Shown here: positions 7,759 to 16,101 of the stretch, piece by piece
How the letters are laid out: every line of letters begins with the position of its first letter
Numbering within the stretch: position 1 is the stretch's first letter
Source: Gemmatimonadota bacterium
Lineage (GTDB): Bacteria; Gemmatimonadota; Gemmatimonadetes; Longimicrobiales; RSA9
DNA: 38,422 bases
Direction of reading: 5' to 3'
Assembly: GCA_007126035.1 (NCBI GenBank)
Contig: SLCC01000031.1
Location: forward strand, 1-38,422
Program-made: the position numbers and the translations under genes
The notes under the pieces: generated by a model
Told to the model about the DNA's origin: nothing
Databases searched by the model: none
What the model saw: only the letters and a program-made list of their open reading frames with translations

Positions 7759-9056
7759 GCGCGTACCAACAGCCCCAGGACCAGCAGCCCCAGGCCGCTG
7801 AGCAGAACCACCAGATCCACGAAGAAGGCCAGGCCCAGGCAGGCCGCCAGTCCGGCGGCGGCGATCCAGCGAGGGTAGCGGCGCTCACCGGCGGGCAGTC
7901 GCAGAGCGGCCAGGTTCGTGATGGCGTAGTAGATGAGCACGGTGAAAGCGCTGAAGGACCAGGTGACGCGCACGTCCCCGAGCAGGGCCAGCCCCGCCAC
8001 GATGATGCCGCAGCCCCAGACCGAAGCCACAGGGCTGCTGCGCCGCTCGTCCACTCGCCGGAAGATGGCAGGGGCGTCGCCTCTCCGGGCCATGGCCAGG
8101 AGCACGCGGGACAGGCCCAGGAGCAGGTTGAGCAGGACGCCGACCATAGCGGTGATGGCGGCGACGGCCACGAGTTGGGGTAGGACCGGTAGCCCGATCC
8201 GATCTGCCACCACCCCCAGTGGCGCGGCCGTTTCCTCAGCGGCGAGGCCGAAGCCCTCGGCCCCCAGGACGCCGATCCCGGCGAAGGCCACGCCCAGGTA
8301 CAGCGCGGCCACCATCGCCATGGTCGCGATGATGGCCCGGGGTATGGTCCGCTCCGGCTCCCGCACCTCCTCGCCCAGCGTCGCGATCCTGCCGTAGCCC
8401 GTGTAGGCCACGAACATGAGCGCCGCGCCGTGGAGCAGTGCCGACCAACCGCCGTCGCCCGCCATACCCGGCACCAGGGGCCTGAAGTGGTCCAGCTCGG
8501 CCGGCACCACCAGCGGCGCCGAGGTGGCAACCAGCAGCATGAGGACCAGGACCGTGATGCTCACCACGATTGCGTTGGTCCGGTTCGAGCGCCGGATCCC
8601 ACCGGCCACCAGCGCGGTGATCAGGAGCGTGGCCCCCACGGCCAGCGCCGTCTGGAGCCCGCGGTGCACCGGTCCCCAGAGGTTCAACAGGTAGCCGGCC
8701 AGCCCCAGCGCCGCCGTGGCCGCGGAGGCGCTCTTGGCCAGGACGAAGAGCCAGCCGGCGGAGAAGCCCAGGGCAGGGGTGAGCCAGCGGTAGCCGTACT
8801 CGTATGTGCCTCCGCTCACCGGATGGGCCGCCGCCAGCTGGGCGCTGGACAGGCCATTGGCCAAAGCCACCACCGCGGCCAGCGCAGTCGCCACCATGAG
8901 TGATGGCCCCGCCACGCCGGCGGCTATGCCGATGCTCACGAAGACGCCGGTGCCCAGCATGGAGCCCAGCCCCAGCAGGATGGCGCCGCTGAGCGCCATC
9001 TCCCTGCTGAGCGACTTTCCGGGGCCAGGGCCGGGGTCGGAACCAGGAGCGAACAT
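7725..9056 (-). CDS. APC-family amino-acid permease
   Basis: This is a 443-residue inner-membrane transporter with about 12 hydrophobic segments. The N-terminal motif LGLGSMLGTGVFVSIG (about 28-45) matches the unwound first helix of the APC superfamily where the substrate backbone binds, and FVAYTGYGRIATLGEEVREPERTIP-type sequence (about 215-240) is the classical APC signature with the E-P-x-R-x-I-P ending. It transports an amino acid or amine, likely with H+. The ATG at 9056 lacks a good ribosome site; an internal ATG at codon 20 is a possible alternative. It overlaps phoU tail-to-tail. Confidence 0.85.
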   Translation of the reverse strand: MFAPGSDPGPGPGKSLSREMALSGAILLGLGSMLGTGVFVSIGIAAGVAGPSLMVATALAAVVALANGLSSAQLAAAHPVSGGTYEYGYRWLTPALGFSAGWLFVLAKSASAATAALGLAGYLLNLWGPVHRGLQTALAVGATLLITALVAGGIRRSNRTNAIVVSITVLVLMLLVATSAPLVVPAELDHFRPLVPGMAGDGGWSALLHGAALMFVAYTGYGRIATLGEEVREPERTIPRAIIATMAMVAALYLGVAFAGIGVLGAEGFGLAAEETAAPLGVVADRIGLPVLPQLVAVAAITAMVGVLLNLLLGLSRVLLAMARRGDAPAIFRRVDERRSSPVASVWGCGIIVAGLALLGDVRVTWSFSAFTVLIYYAITNLAALRLPAGERRYPRWIAAAGLAACLGLAFFVDLVVLLSGLGLLVLGLLVRAYRSTRSSGSS

Positions 9057-9273
9057 GGTGATGGTCGGTGAGGGTCGGCCAGGTCATCGCGTGGACAAAC
9101 CGTATCGTCCCAGCCAGCTATTGCGCAACGGGTGGGGCGGACGGCTAGTATGATTTCCGCTCGATCAGGCACCGGCGGTTGGGTCCCGGGAGCGGGAGCT
9201 ACGACTCCAGTTCCAGCTCCTCCTGTGAGCGGGTTACCACCGCGTGGCGAACTCGATTACAGAGATTGCCTGA

Positions 9274-9302
9274 TTGAGTCGACCAGCGTATGTAGGTATA
9301 TC
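9274..9302 (+). promoter_or_regulatory. Candidate sigma70-type promoter for the glutaredoxin-DsbD gene
   Basis: TTGAGT (9274-9279) and TATATC (9297-9302) are separated by 17 bp, each matching four of six consensus bases. The predicted transcript start is about 40 bases before the ATG at 9351. It is the most AT-rich patch in the 294-bp divergent intergenic region 9057-9350, where I see nothing else. Confidence 0.4.
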
Positions 9303-9350
9303 TCCCCCAGATTCGCGATCCAGGAAGCTCGGACAGGATAGGATTTGTTG

Positions 9351-10820
9351 ATGAGGAAGAGGACAGCATCCCGGCGCTGGCTCGTCCGCCGTTTCTTGAC
9401 GGCCGTCGCTCTGCCCCTGCTCATCGCCGGGCTCGGGGCCACCCAGACCCATGCCCAGGCGACGGCTCAGGAAGCCGACGAACGGGTGCCCGACATCATC
9501 ATCTTCACCCACATAACCTGCCCCTACTGCGCCGACGCCAAGGTCTATCTCGAAGACCTCCAGCAACGGAAGCCGGGCCTCAAGGTGTGGGTGCGGGAGC
9601 TGACCGAGGACAGGGCCGCGTCATCGGACCTGCGGGACATCGGCCGGAACGTCGGCGTCCCGAACCCGGGATTGCCGGCCTGGGTCGTGGGTGGCCAGGT
9701 CTTCCTGGTGGGCTTTGGAGGACCGGCCACCACCGGTCGCCAGATCGAGGACCTCCTGGCAGACATGGGGCTACCGCCTCAGGCACAGCGGGTGGGCGGG
9801 GACGAGGCAGCGCCAGCGCCGGCACCACCAGCCCGGGACGCGGAGACGAGGTCGCCCGAGGAGCCTGGGGCCGACCAACCTGCCCGGGACGACGACCGGG
9901 AGGAGGAGTCGGCGGCGCCGGGGCTGCAGATCAGGACCGCCACGCCCACCACCATCTCCCTGCCCTTCATCGGTGAGGTGGATGCGGCGGGCATGTCGCT
10001 GCCCGCGCTGACGGGTCTCATCGCCTTCGTCGACGGGTTCAATCCCTGCTCGCTCTGGGTGCTGACCTTCCTGCTGGGGATCGTGCTCTACTCGGGCTCC
10101 AGGCGGAAGGTGCTGCTGGTGGGCGGGCTGTTCCTCCTGGTCACCGCGTCGGCCTATGGCCTGTTCATAGTCGGCATGTTCGGGACCCTGCGCTACCTGG
10201 CCTACCTGTCCTGGATCACCTTCGCGGTGGCGGGGATGGCCCTCATCTTCGCACTGGTCAACATCAAGGACTATTTCTGGTTCCAGAAGGGCGTGTCGTT
10301 TACCATCAGCGACAAGCACAAGCCCAAGCTCTTCGAACGGGCGCGGAACCTCATGCACCCGGGCCGCTCGCTGCCCGCGCTGCTGATCGGGACCGTGGTA
10401 CTGGCGCTGGGGATCACGCTGGTGGAGCTGCCCTGCACCGCCGGGTTCCCCATGGTGTGGACAGGAATCATCGCCACCCACGGGATCCCACTATCGTACT
10501 TCGGGGCGCTGCTGGCCCTCTATATCTCGGTCTACCTGCTCATCGAGCTGGTGATCTTCGGCTCGGTGGTGGTCACCATGAAGCGGAGTACTTTCGAAGA
10601 AAAGCATGGCCGCATCCTCAAGCTCTTCGGCGGGATGATCATGCTGGCTCTCGGGCTGACTCTGATCTTCGCGCCCGACACCATGCACAGCCTGGGCGGG
10701 ACCCTGGTGGTGTTCGGCAGCGCACTGGCTGCTTCGGTGGCCATCCTCTGGCTCCACCGGCGGGTGCTGCCCCGGTTCGGCATCGTCATCGGCTCGGAGG
10801 ACCTCCAGGTGGCGGACTGA
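9351..10820 (+). CDS. Secreted glutaredoxin-like domain fused to DsbD/CcdA-like membrane domain
   Basis: This looks like a thiol-disulfide relay that carries reducing power across the inner membrane. It has 489 residues: a signal peptide (1-36, ends THAQA), a glutaredoxin-fold domain (48-142) with redox motif CPYC (Cys57, Cys60) and a cis-Pro segment VGVPNPGLPAW, an acidic Ala/Pro linker (150-195), then about six to eight membrane helices. The membrane part holds the DsbD/CcdA-type cysteines in FNPCSLW (Cys233) and ELPCTAGFP (Cys362). The ATG at 9351 was chosen because AGGATAGGA lies just upstream; two in-frame TTG codons precede it. By family analogy electrons flow from cytoplasmic thioredoxin through the membrane cysteines to the exported CPYC. 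The partner is unknown. Confidence 0.82.
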   Translation: MRKRTASRRWLVRRFLTAVALPLLIAGLGATQTHAQATAQEADERVPDIIIFTHITCPYCADAKVYLEDLQQRKPGLKVWVRELTEDRAASSDLRDIGRNVGVPNPGLPAWVVGGQVFLVGFGGPATTGRQIEDLLADMGLPPQAQRVGGDEAAPAPAPPARDAETRSPEEPGADQPARDDDREEESAAPGLQIRTATPTTISLPFIGEVDAAGMSLPALTGLIAFVDGFNPCSLWVLTFLLGIVLYSGSRRKVLLVGGLFLLVTASAYGLFIVGMFGTLRYLAYLSWITFAVAGMALIFALVNIKDYFWFQKGVSFTISDKHKPKLFERARNLMHPGRSLPALLIGTVVLALGITLVELPCTAGFPMVWTGIIATHGIPLSYFGALLALYISVYLLIELVIFGSVVVTMKRSTFEEKHGRILKLFGGMIMLALGLTLIFAPDTMHSLGGTLVVFGSALAASVAILWLHRRVLPRFGIVIGSEDLQVAD

Positions 10821-10849
10821 CGGCAGGCGTCGCCGCGCTGGGCCGCGCC

Positions 10850-10866
10850 GGGACCAGGTATTCCGT
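10850..10866 (+). repeat. Dispersed copy of the thiO-hairpin arm
   Basis: GGGACCAGGTATTCCGT matches the left arm of the hairpin at 5748 at 15 of 17 bases. It lies in the 59-bp gap between two convergent genes. No inverted partner is visible here. Confidence 0.35.
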
Positions 10867-10879
10867 CATACAACTTTCG

Positions 10880-12436
10880 CTAGTCCGTGAACACCGCCGC
10901 CCGGTCGAACGATGCGAGCTGGGCACCGATCACGTTCTCGATGTGCTTGCCCTGCGCCACCGAGCCCAGGTTGTTCCCGATGATGGAGAAGGCAATCCGC
11001 TCCCCGTTGGCGGCGGTCACGTAGCCCGACAGGGAGGACACCCGCGTGATGGTCCCGGTCTTGGCGTGCAGGTTCCCCTCGGCGGGAGTACCCCGCATCC
11101 GGCGGAAGCGCCTGACCTCCCCCGCCACGGGCAGCGAGGCGATGAAATCTTCGGCGTAGGGCGAAGCTGCCACGTAGGTCAGTAGTGCGACGAAGTCGGC
11201 GGCGCTGGCCTGGTTGTAGGGAGAGAGTCCCGAGCCGTCGGCGATGAAGACCTGTGTCGTGTCCACGCCCGCCCGGGCCAGTACCTGGCGCACGGCGTGC
11301 CCCCCGGCAGCGGCGCTCCCCACCCCGACCGCCGCCCGGCCGGTGGCCCGCAGCACCTGCTCCGTGTAGAAGTTGTGGCTCCGCTGGTTGATCACTTCCA
11401 GGATCTCCTGTAGTGGTCGGGACCTGTGCTCGGCCAGGACCCGGAGCTGGCTATCAGGCTCCAGTAGGGGGGCGAAGGCCTGTGGACCCGTCACCGGTGA
11501 CTCGTTCTTGTCCATGATCGTCCGGGCCACCCCGTGCACCACGATATCCCGCTCCTCCAGGATGTCGCGGAAGAGGGCCGCCGTGTACATGGCTGGATCC
11601 CCTACCGGGACCGCGTGCGTGACCGATCCCGTCACAGCCCCGCTGATGTAGATCGGTCCCTCGTACGACGAGCGCACCACGCGCACGCGACCGCTGCCGC
11701 CGGTGACCGCTTCGTTAAGCACCGCCACGCCCGCACCGCCAGGGATGAACTCCAACTCGGGCGGTCCACCGGCTACACCTGGCTCGACCTGGACCTGGAC
11801 CAGGTTCTCGTGGACCGACAGGGCCCCCGAGGGCGTGGCGTACCACGCGTTCATGTAAGCCGGCTGCCAGCCGTAGCCCGCAGACGGTCCGGAGAAGTAA
11901 GAGCCGTCACCAACCACATCGCCCACCACCCGATGGATGCCCAGCAGCTCCAGCGTGTCCGCCAGCGCCCTCAGCGCCGGCGCAGGCATCGACGCGAACC
12001 GGGTACCCAGCGTGGGATCACCGGTGCCGTACAGGTACAGGTTGCCCTCCAGCACGCCGCCCCGGATCGGACCGTCCGCCAGCAGGTACGTACCGAAACG
12101 ATGGCTCACTCCCAGATATTCCAGAGCCGCCGCCGTCGTGAACAACTTGATGTTCGAAGCCGGCGCCAACGCATGATCTGGTGCCCGGGCAAAGAGCGTG
12201 TCGCCCCGATCCAGCGAAACGGCCAGGATGCTCCAACTCTCATTACGCCGCGCCGGATGGTCCACCAGCTCGGTGAGGTTAGCGCGGAGCTCCGTCAGAG
12301 CCACAACCTCGTCCGTTGACCGCGTCTCCGTCGTGCCTGGCGCCGCCAGATCGCTCGCCGCCACCGGCAGCATCGCCGTCACCAAGACAAGGCCGAAAAC
12401 CACACCTGAGACCAGTCCCGCATGATGCTCCCTCAA
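10880..12436 (-). CDS. dacB: D-alanyl-D-alanine carboxypeptidase/endopeptidase (PBP4, DacB type)
   Basis: This is a periplasmic peptidoglycan peptidase of MEROPS family S13, 518 residues, the usual length. It has an N-terminal signal sequence (about 1-28) and the three active-site motifs: SNIK (Ser94, Lys97), SHN (353-355) and KTG (459-461). A large insertion between the first two motifs is typical of PBP4. It removes terminal D-Ala and cuts cross-links. The TTG start at 12436 is supported by GGAGGAG at correct spacing; there is no better start nearby. It is divergent from the beta-barrel gene. Confidence 0.92.
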   Translation of the reverse strand: MREHHAGLVSGVVFGLVLVTAMLPVAASDLAAPGTTETRSTDEVVALTELRANLTELVDHPARRNESWSILAVSLDRGDTLFARAPDHALAPASNIKLFTTAAALEYLGVSHRFGTYLLADGPIRGGVLEGNLYLYGTGDPTLGTRFASMPAPALRALADTLELLGIHRVVGDVVGDGSYFSGPSAGYGWQPAYMNAWYATPSGALSVHENLVQVQVEPGVAGGPPELEFIPGGAGVAVLNEAVTGGSGRVRVVRSSYEGPIYISGAVTGSVTHAVPVGDPAMYTAALFRDILEERDIVVHGVARTIMDKNESPVTGPQAFAPLLEPDSQLRVLAEHRSRPLQEILEVINQRSHNFYTEQVLRATGRAAVGVGSAAAGGHAVRQVLARAGVDTTQVFIADGSGLSPYNQASAADFVALLTYVAASPYAEDFIASLPVAGEVRRFRRMRGTPAEGNLHAKTGTITRVSSLSGYVTAANGERIAFSIIGNNLGSVAQGKHIENVIGAQLASFDRAAVFTD

Positions 12437-12690
12437 ATCTCCTCCACGTCTGGATCAGTGCCAGCCGACCCCAAGATCCGCCCCTTATTGCGCAAATGGT
12501 TTGCCAGCAGAGACATTCTGGCGGAAGTTACACGGACACTCCCACAAGGCCAGGCATTACCGGGAAACTCGGGCTCCGTCCGCCCCGAATCCCACCCCAG
12601 CTGTTGCTAGCGTCAGGGTCATTGCGGTATCTATTCGGAACGGCAGTAGCGTTTCCGCTGGCCATGGTTTCCCCCAACCGGAGCTGGATC

Positions 12691-13236
12691 ATGAGACTGC
12701 GACCCTTATGGGCCCTGATCCCCATCCTCCTCGCCTTCACCATCCCCGCCACCGCTGACGCCCAGATCCCTGGCTTGAGAATAGGCCTCGGTGGAGGGCC
12801 TGCCTTTCCTCTCAGCGACCTGGCCGGCGAAACCGCCACTGGCGTCCACCTGCGCGGGTCCGTGGGACTCGAAATACCACTCATCCCCCTGGGTGTGCGG
12901 GGCGACGTACTCTGGCAGCGCTACCCGGCCGACACCAACGGCAACTTCACCGGCCTGGCCGGGCTCCTGAACGCCACCTTGCGACTCCCCATCCCCGTCG
13001 TTCGGCCGTACCTGATCGGCGGCGTCGGGTTCGTCGATTACTCCGATCCTGAAGTGCCCAACGAGTTGCCCGGCCAACCGATAGACGAGCCGGCCGAGGA
13101 CGGTACCAACTTCGCCTTCGCCGCCGGGGCAGGCCTGGAAATCAGGATCCTCCGCATCGGTGGATTCGTCGAGGCACGTTACATGGACTGGGGGCGCCAC
13201 CGCGCCATACCACTGACCATCGGCATCACTTTCTGA
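12691..13236 (+). CDS. Small outer-membrane beta-barrel protein
   Basis: This is a 181-residue exported protein. A signal peptide (about 1-25, ending TADAQ) is followed by alternating amphipathic strands, with a glycine-rich start (RIGLGGGPAFPL), a PYLIGGVGF turn and a final strand ending in phenylalanine (GITF), the usual C-terminal signal for outer-membrane assembly. This fits the OmpA/OmpW/OMP_b-brl group of 8-stranded barrels. The ATG at 12691 has a GGAG ribosome site; the frame is open upstream but that part has no signal sequence. The function is unknown. The 254-bp upstream region (12437-12690) holds a weak promoter-like pair, TTGCTA (12604) and TATCTA (12628), with an 18-bp spacer. 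Confidence 0.75.
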   Translation: MRLRPLWALIPILLAFTIPATADAQIPGLRIGLGGGPAFPLSDLAGETATGVHLRGSVGLEIPLIPLGVRGDVLWQRYPADTNGNFTGLAGLLNATLRLPIPVVRPYLIGGVGFVDYSDPEVPNELPGQPIDEPAEDGTNFAFAAGAGLEIRILRIGGFVEARYMDWGRHRAIPLTIGITF

Positions 13237-13330
13237 GTGGCTGGTGGACCGAACCCCGCCACCGGACGCTAGGGAATAGTCCTACAACCAGACCCGCAGA
13301 TCTCCCCACATCTCCGTCGTAGTCGGCTAC

Positions 13331-13336
13331 TTGACA
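13331..13336 (+). promoter_or_regulatory. Consensus -35 hexamer before the iron-transport operon
   Basis: A perfect TTGACA lies 49 bases before the ATG at 13385. The expected -10 region (about 13353-13360) is not a good TATAAT match and falls inside the Fur-like site, which would make sense for a repressor-blocked promoter. The promoter call is inference. Confidence 0.4.
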
Positions 13337-13353
13337 TCCGGCCCCCGCATTGT

Positions 13354-13372
13354 GAACGTGAGTCTCATTCTC
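13354..13372. promoter_or_regulatory. Candidate Fur box
   Basis: Read on the minus strand, GAGAATGAGACTCACGTTC matches 13 of 19 positions of the classical Fur consensus GATAATGATAATCATTATC. It contains the perfect palindrome TGAGTCTCA. It sits 13 to 31 bases before the start of the Fe(III)-binding protein gene and overlaps the expected -10 region, the standard position for iron repression. Confidence 0.6.
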
Positions 13373-13384
13373 AACCGAAGGGCG

Positions 13385-14473
13385 ATGAATGTGCTGACAG
13401 GGCGAGCTATTCGACGGGGCGGGCGGGCGGGGCTTCGGCGGCGGCGGTCGCTGGTCGGCCTCTTCTTGCTTGTGGCCGCCGCTGGTCTGGCCGCGTGCGC
13501 TGGCGGCGACACTGGTGGCGGCGACGTGGTGAACGTGTACTCCCATCGTCACTACGAGGCGGACCGGGAGATCTTCCGCCGGTTCACGGCTGCCACTGGT
13601 ATCGAGGTGAACGTGGTGACGGCCAGTGCCGACGAGTTGATCACTCGTTTGCGGAACGAGGGCGCGGCGTCGCCTGCGGACGTGCTGATCACCGTTGATG
13701 CCGGTCGTCTGCATCGGGCGGCGGAGGAGGGACTACTCCAGCCGGTCCGTTCGTCGGACCTGGAGGCGAACGTCCCGGCCCGTTTCCGAGATCCGGCAGG
13801 TCACTGGTACGGTCTGACCCAGCGGGCCCGGGTACTGGTGTACCATCGTGACCGTGTGGACCCGTCGACGCTGACCAGCTACGGGGACCTGGCGTCGCCG
13901 GAGTGGTCGGGTCGTGTCCTGGTCCGGTCGTCGTCGAACGTGTACAACCAGTCGTTGCTGGCCGGTCTGATTGCCCGTGACGGACTCGAGGCGGCGGAGC
14001 GGTGGGCGACGGGAGTGGTGGCGAACCTGGCGCGGGCGCCGAGGGGCGGTGACACGGACCAGATCAAGCTGGTGGCCGCCGGTGTGGGCGACGTGGCGCT
14101 GGTGAACACGTACTACCTGGCGCGCCTGGCCGGGTCCAGCGACCCGGAGGACCGGCGGGCGGCGGAGCGCCTGGCGGTGCGCTTCCCGGACCAGTCCGGC
14201 GGGGGCACGCACGTGAACGTGAGCGGCGCGGGCGTGACGGCCAGCTCCCGTAACGTGGAGAACGCCGTCCGCCTGCTGGAGTATCTGACCGGCGACGAGG
14301 CGCAGCGTCTGTTCGCCGAGGCCAACCAGGAGTACCCGGTGAAGCCGGACGTCCCGTGGACGTCGATCCTGGAGGAGTGGGGCGAGTTTAGGGCCGACAC
14401 CGCGGACCTCTCGGTCCTGGGCGCGCTGAACGCCGAGGCGGTCCGGCTGTTCGATCGAGTGGGATGGAGGTAG
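13385..14473 (+). CDS. fbpA: Fe(III) ABC transporter substrate-binding lipoprotein (FbpA/FutA-like)
   Basis: This 362-residue periplasmic lipoprotein binds ferric iron and delivers it to the permease. The N-terminus is a twin-arginine-rich region plus a hydrophobic segment, ending in a lipobox with Cys38 (GLAAC). The mature domain starts with VNVYSHRHY (50-58), the position of the first iron ligands in FutA proteins, and has the adjacent tyrosine pair NTYYLARL (Tyr243, Tyr244) that coordinates Fe(III) in FbpA/FutA. The ATG at 13385 has a GAAGGG ribosome site; the 18 upstream codons overlap the Fur-like site and are not signal-like. Its stop overlaps the permease start by ten bases. Confidence 0.9.
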   Translation: MNVLTGRAIRRGGRAGLRRRRSLVGLFLLVAAAGLAACAGGDTGGGDVVNVYSHRHYEADREIFRRFTAATGIEVNVVTASADELITRLRNEGAASPADVLITVDAGRLHRAAEEGLLQPVRSSDLEANVPARFRDPAGHWYGLTQRARVLVYHRDRVDPSTLTSYGDLASPEWSGRVLVRSSSNVYNQSLLAGLIARDGLEAAERWATGVVANLARAPRGGDTDQIKLVAAGVGDVALVNTYYLARLAGSSDPEDRRAAERLAVRFPDQSGGGTHVNVSGAGVTASSRNVENAVRLLEYLTGDEAQRLFAEANQEYPVKPDVPWTSILEEWGEFRADTADLSVLGALNAEAVRLFDRVGWR

Positions 14474-16101
14474 CGCTTCGTCGCTGGCTGCCGGCGGTCC
14501 GAGCGCTGCCGGTGGGCTGGACGGCGGCGGCGCTGCTGCTGGTGGCTTTGCTAACGGTACCACTGGCGGTGGTGGCCGTGGGCGCGTTCGCCCCGGCGGG
14601 GGAGGCCTGGGGCCACGTGGCGACCACGCTGCTGCCCGAGTACCTGCTCCACACCTTGATCCTGGCGCTGGGAGCCGGTGGCCTGGCCCTGGTCCTGGGC
14701 GTGGGCACGGCGTGGCTGGTGACCATGTGCGATTTTCCACTCCGCGGCTTCTTCCACTGGGCGCTGGTCCTGCCGCTGGCGGTGCCTGCGTACATGGCGG
14801 CGTACACGTATGCCGGTATGCTGGACGTGACGGGCCCGGTCCAGCGGCTGGTCCGCTGGCTCACCGGCGCGGGGCCGGACGCCTTCCTGTACTGGAACGT
14901 GATGCGGATCGAGGTCCTGGCCCTGATCTTCGGCTTCGTCCTGTACCCGTATATCTTCCTGCTGACCCGTGCCCTGTTCGAGGGCCGCTCGGGCCGGGCT
15001 CTGGAAGCGGCCCGGATTATGGGCCGTGGCCCCTGGTCCATCTTCCTCCGGATCGCCCTGCCGCTGGCTCGCCCCGCCGTGGTCGCGGGCCTGGCGCTGG
15101 TGCTCATGGAGGTGCTGAACGACTACGGCGCGGTGGCCTATTACGGCGTCACCACGTTCACCACGGGCATCTTCCGCTCCTGGTTCGCCATGGGTGACCT
15201 GGACACGGCCATCCGTCTGTCCGCCATCCTGATGCTGGTGGTGCTGGTGGTGTTGGGCATGGAGCGGTGGCAGCGCGGCGCTGCCCGCTACGATGAGGCG
15301 GGTGGTGGTCGCCCGGTGACCCGCTACCGGTTGCGTGGCGGGGCCGCCGCCGCCGCCGTGGTCTTCTGCTTCCTGCCGCTGGTCATGGGCTTCCTCCTGC
15401 CGGTGGGGCAGCTCGGCCTGTGGACGGCCCGGACGGCACCCGCTGTGGTAGACCTGTCATTCCTCCGCATGGCCCTCAACAGCTTTGTCCTGGCCAGCGG
15501 TGCGGCGGCCCTGTGCGTGGGGGTTGCGGTGGTCCTGGCGTACGCCGGCCGGATCGACCGCACGCCGCTGACCTCTTCGGCCGCGAAGCTGGCCATGCTC
15601 GGCTACTCCATCCCCGGCGCGGTGATCGCCGTGGGCGTCATGGTCGCGGTGCTGGGCGTGGACCGGGCCCTCACGGGCGGGACTGCCCTGATCCTGACCG
15701 GCGGCCTTGGTGCCCTGGTCTTCGCTTACTTGGTCAGGTTCATGGCCGTGGGCTACCTGTCGGTGGAGGCGGGGTTCACCCGGATCGGCGCCAACCTCGG
15801 CTCCGCGTCCCGGACCCTGGGGGCGTCACCCCTCCGCACGCTGTTCCGGATCGAGCTGCCGCTCCTGAGGCGGGCCGTTCTGGCGGCGGGCGTCCTGGTC
15901 TTCATCGACGTCCTCAAGGAGCTCCCGCTGACCCTGATCCTGAGGCCGTTCAACTTCGACACGCTGGCTACCAGGGCCTTCGAGCTGGCGTCCATCGAGC
16001 AGGTGCCCCAATCGGCGCCCGCGGCCCTCCTGGTGATCGGGGCGGCGGCGGTGGTGGTGGCGGTCCTGCACCGGACCTTCAGTCTCGAGGCACGGCAATG
16101 A
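14464..16101 (+). CDS. fbpB: Fe(III) ABC transporter permease (FbpB/SfuB-like)
   Basis: This 545-residue inner-membrane protein has about 12 helices and is an internal duplication, as in FbpB/SfuB/AfuB. Both cytoplasmic EAA loops that dock the ATPase are present: EAARIMGRGPWSIFLRIALP (about 180-200) and ASRTLGASPLRTLFRIELP (about 440-460). It overlaps the binding-protein gene by ten bases and the ATPase gene by four (ATGA), so the three are translated as a unit. Confidence 0.92.
   Translation: MEVALRRWLPAVRALPVGWTAAALLLVALLTVPLAVVAVGAFAPAGEAWGHVATTLLPEYLLHTLILALGAGGLALVLGVGTAWLVTMCDFPLRGFFHWALVLPLAVPAYMAAYTYAGMLDVTGPVQRLVRWLTGAGPDAFLYWNVMRIEVLALIFGFVLYPYIFLLTRALFEGRSGRALEAARIMGRGPWSIFLRIALPLARPAVVAGLALVLMEVLNDYGAVAYYGVTTFTTGIFRSWFAMGDLDTAIRLSAILMLVVLVVLGMERWQRGAARYDEAGGGRPVTRYRLRGGAAAAAVVFCFLPLVMGFLLPVGQLGLWTARTAPAVVDLSFLRMALNSFVLASGAAALCVGVAVVLAYAGRIDRTPLTSSAAKLAMLGYSIPGAVIAVGVMVAVLGVDRALTGGTALILTGGLGALVFAYLVRFMAVGYLSVEAGFTRIGANLGSASRTLGASPLRTLFRIELPLLRRAVLAAGVLVFIDVLKELPLTLILRPFNFDTLATRAFELASIEQVPQSAPAALLVIGAAAVVVAVLHRTFSLEARQ

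Noticed and set aside
12316-12690. N-terminal extension of the small beta-barrel frame
   Set aside because: A signal peptide starts at the ATG at 12691 with a ribosome site; the extension crosses the divergent promoter region and the 5' end of the PBP4 gene.
15420-16097. 226-codon extension of the iron ATPase frame into the permease gene
   Set aside because: The permease is intact across this stretch; the ATPase homology begins after the ATGA overlap at 16098.
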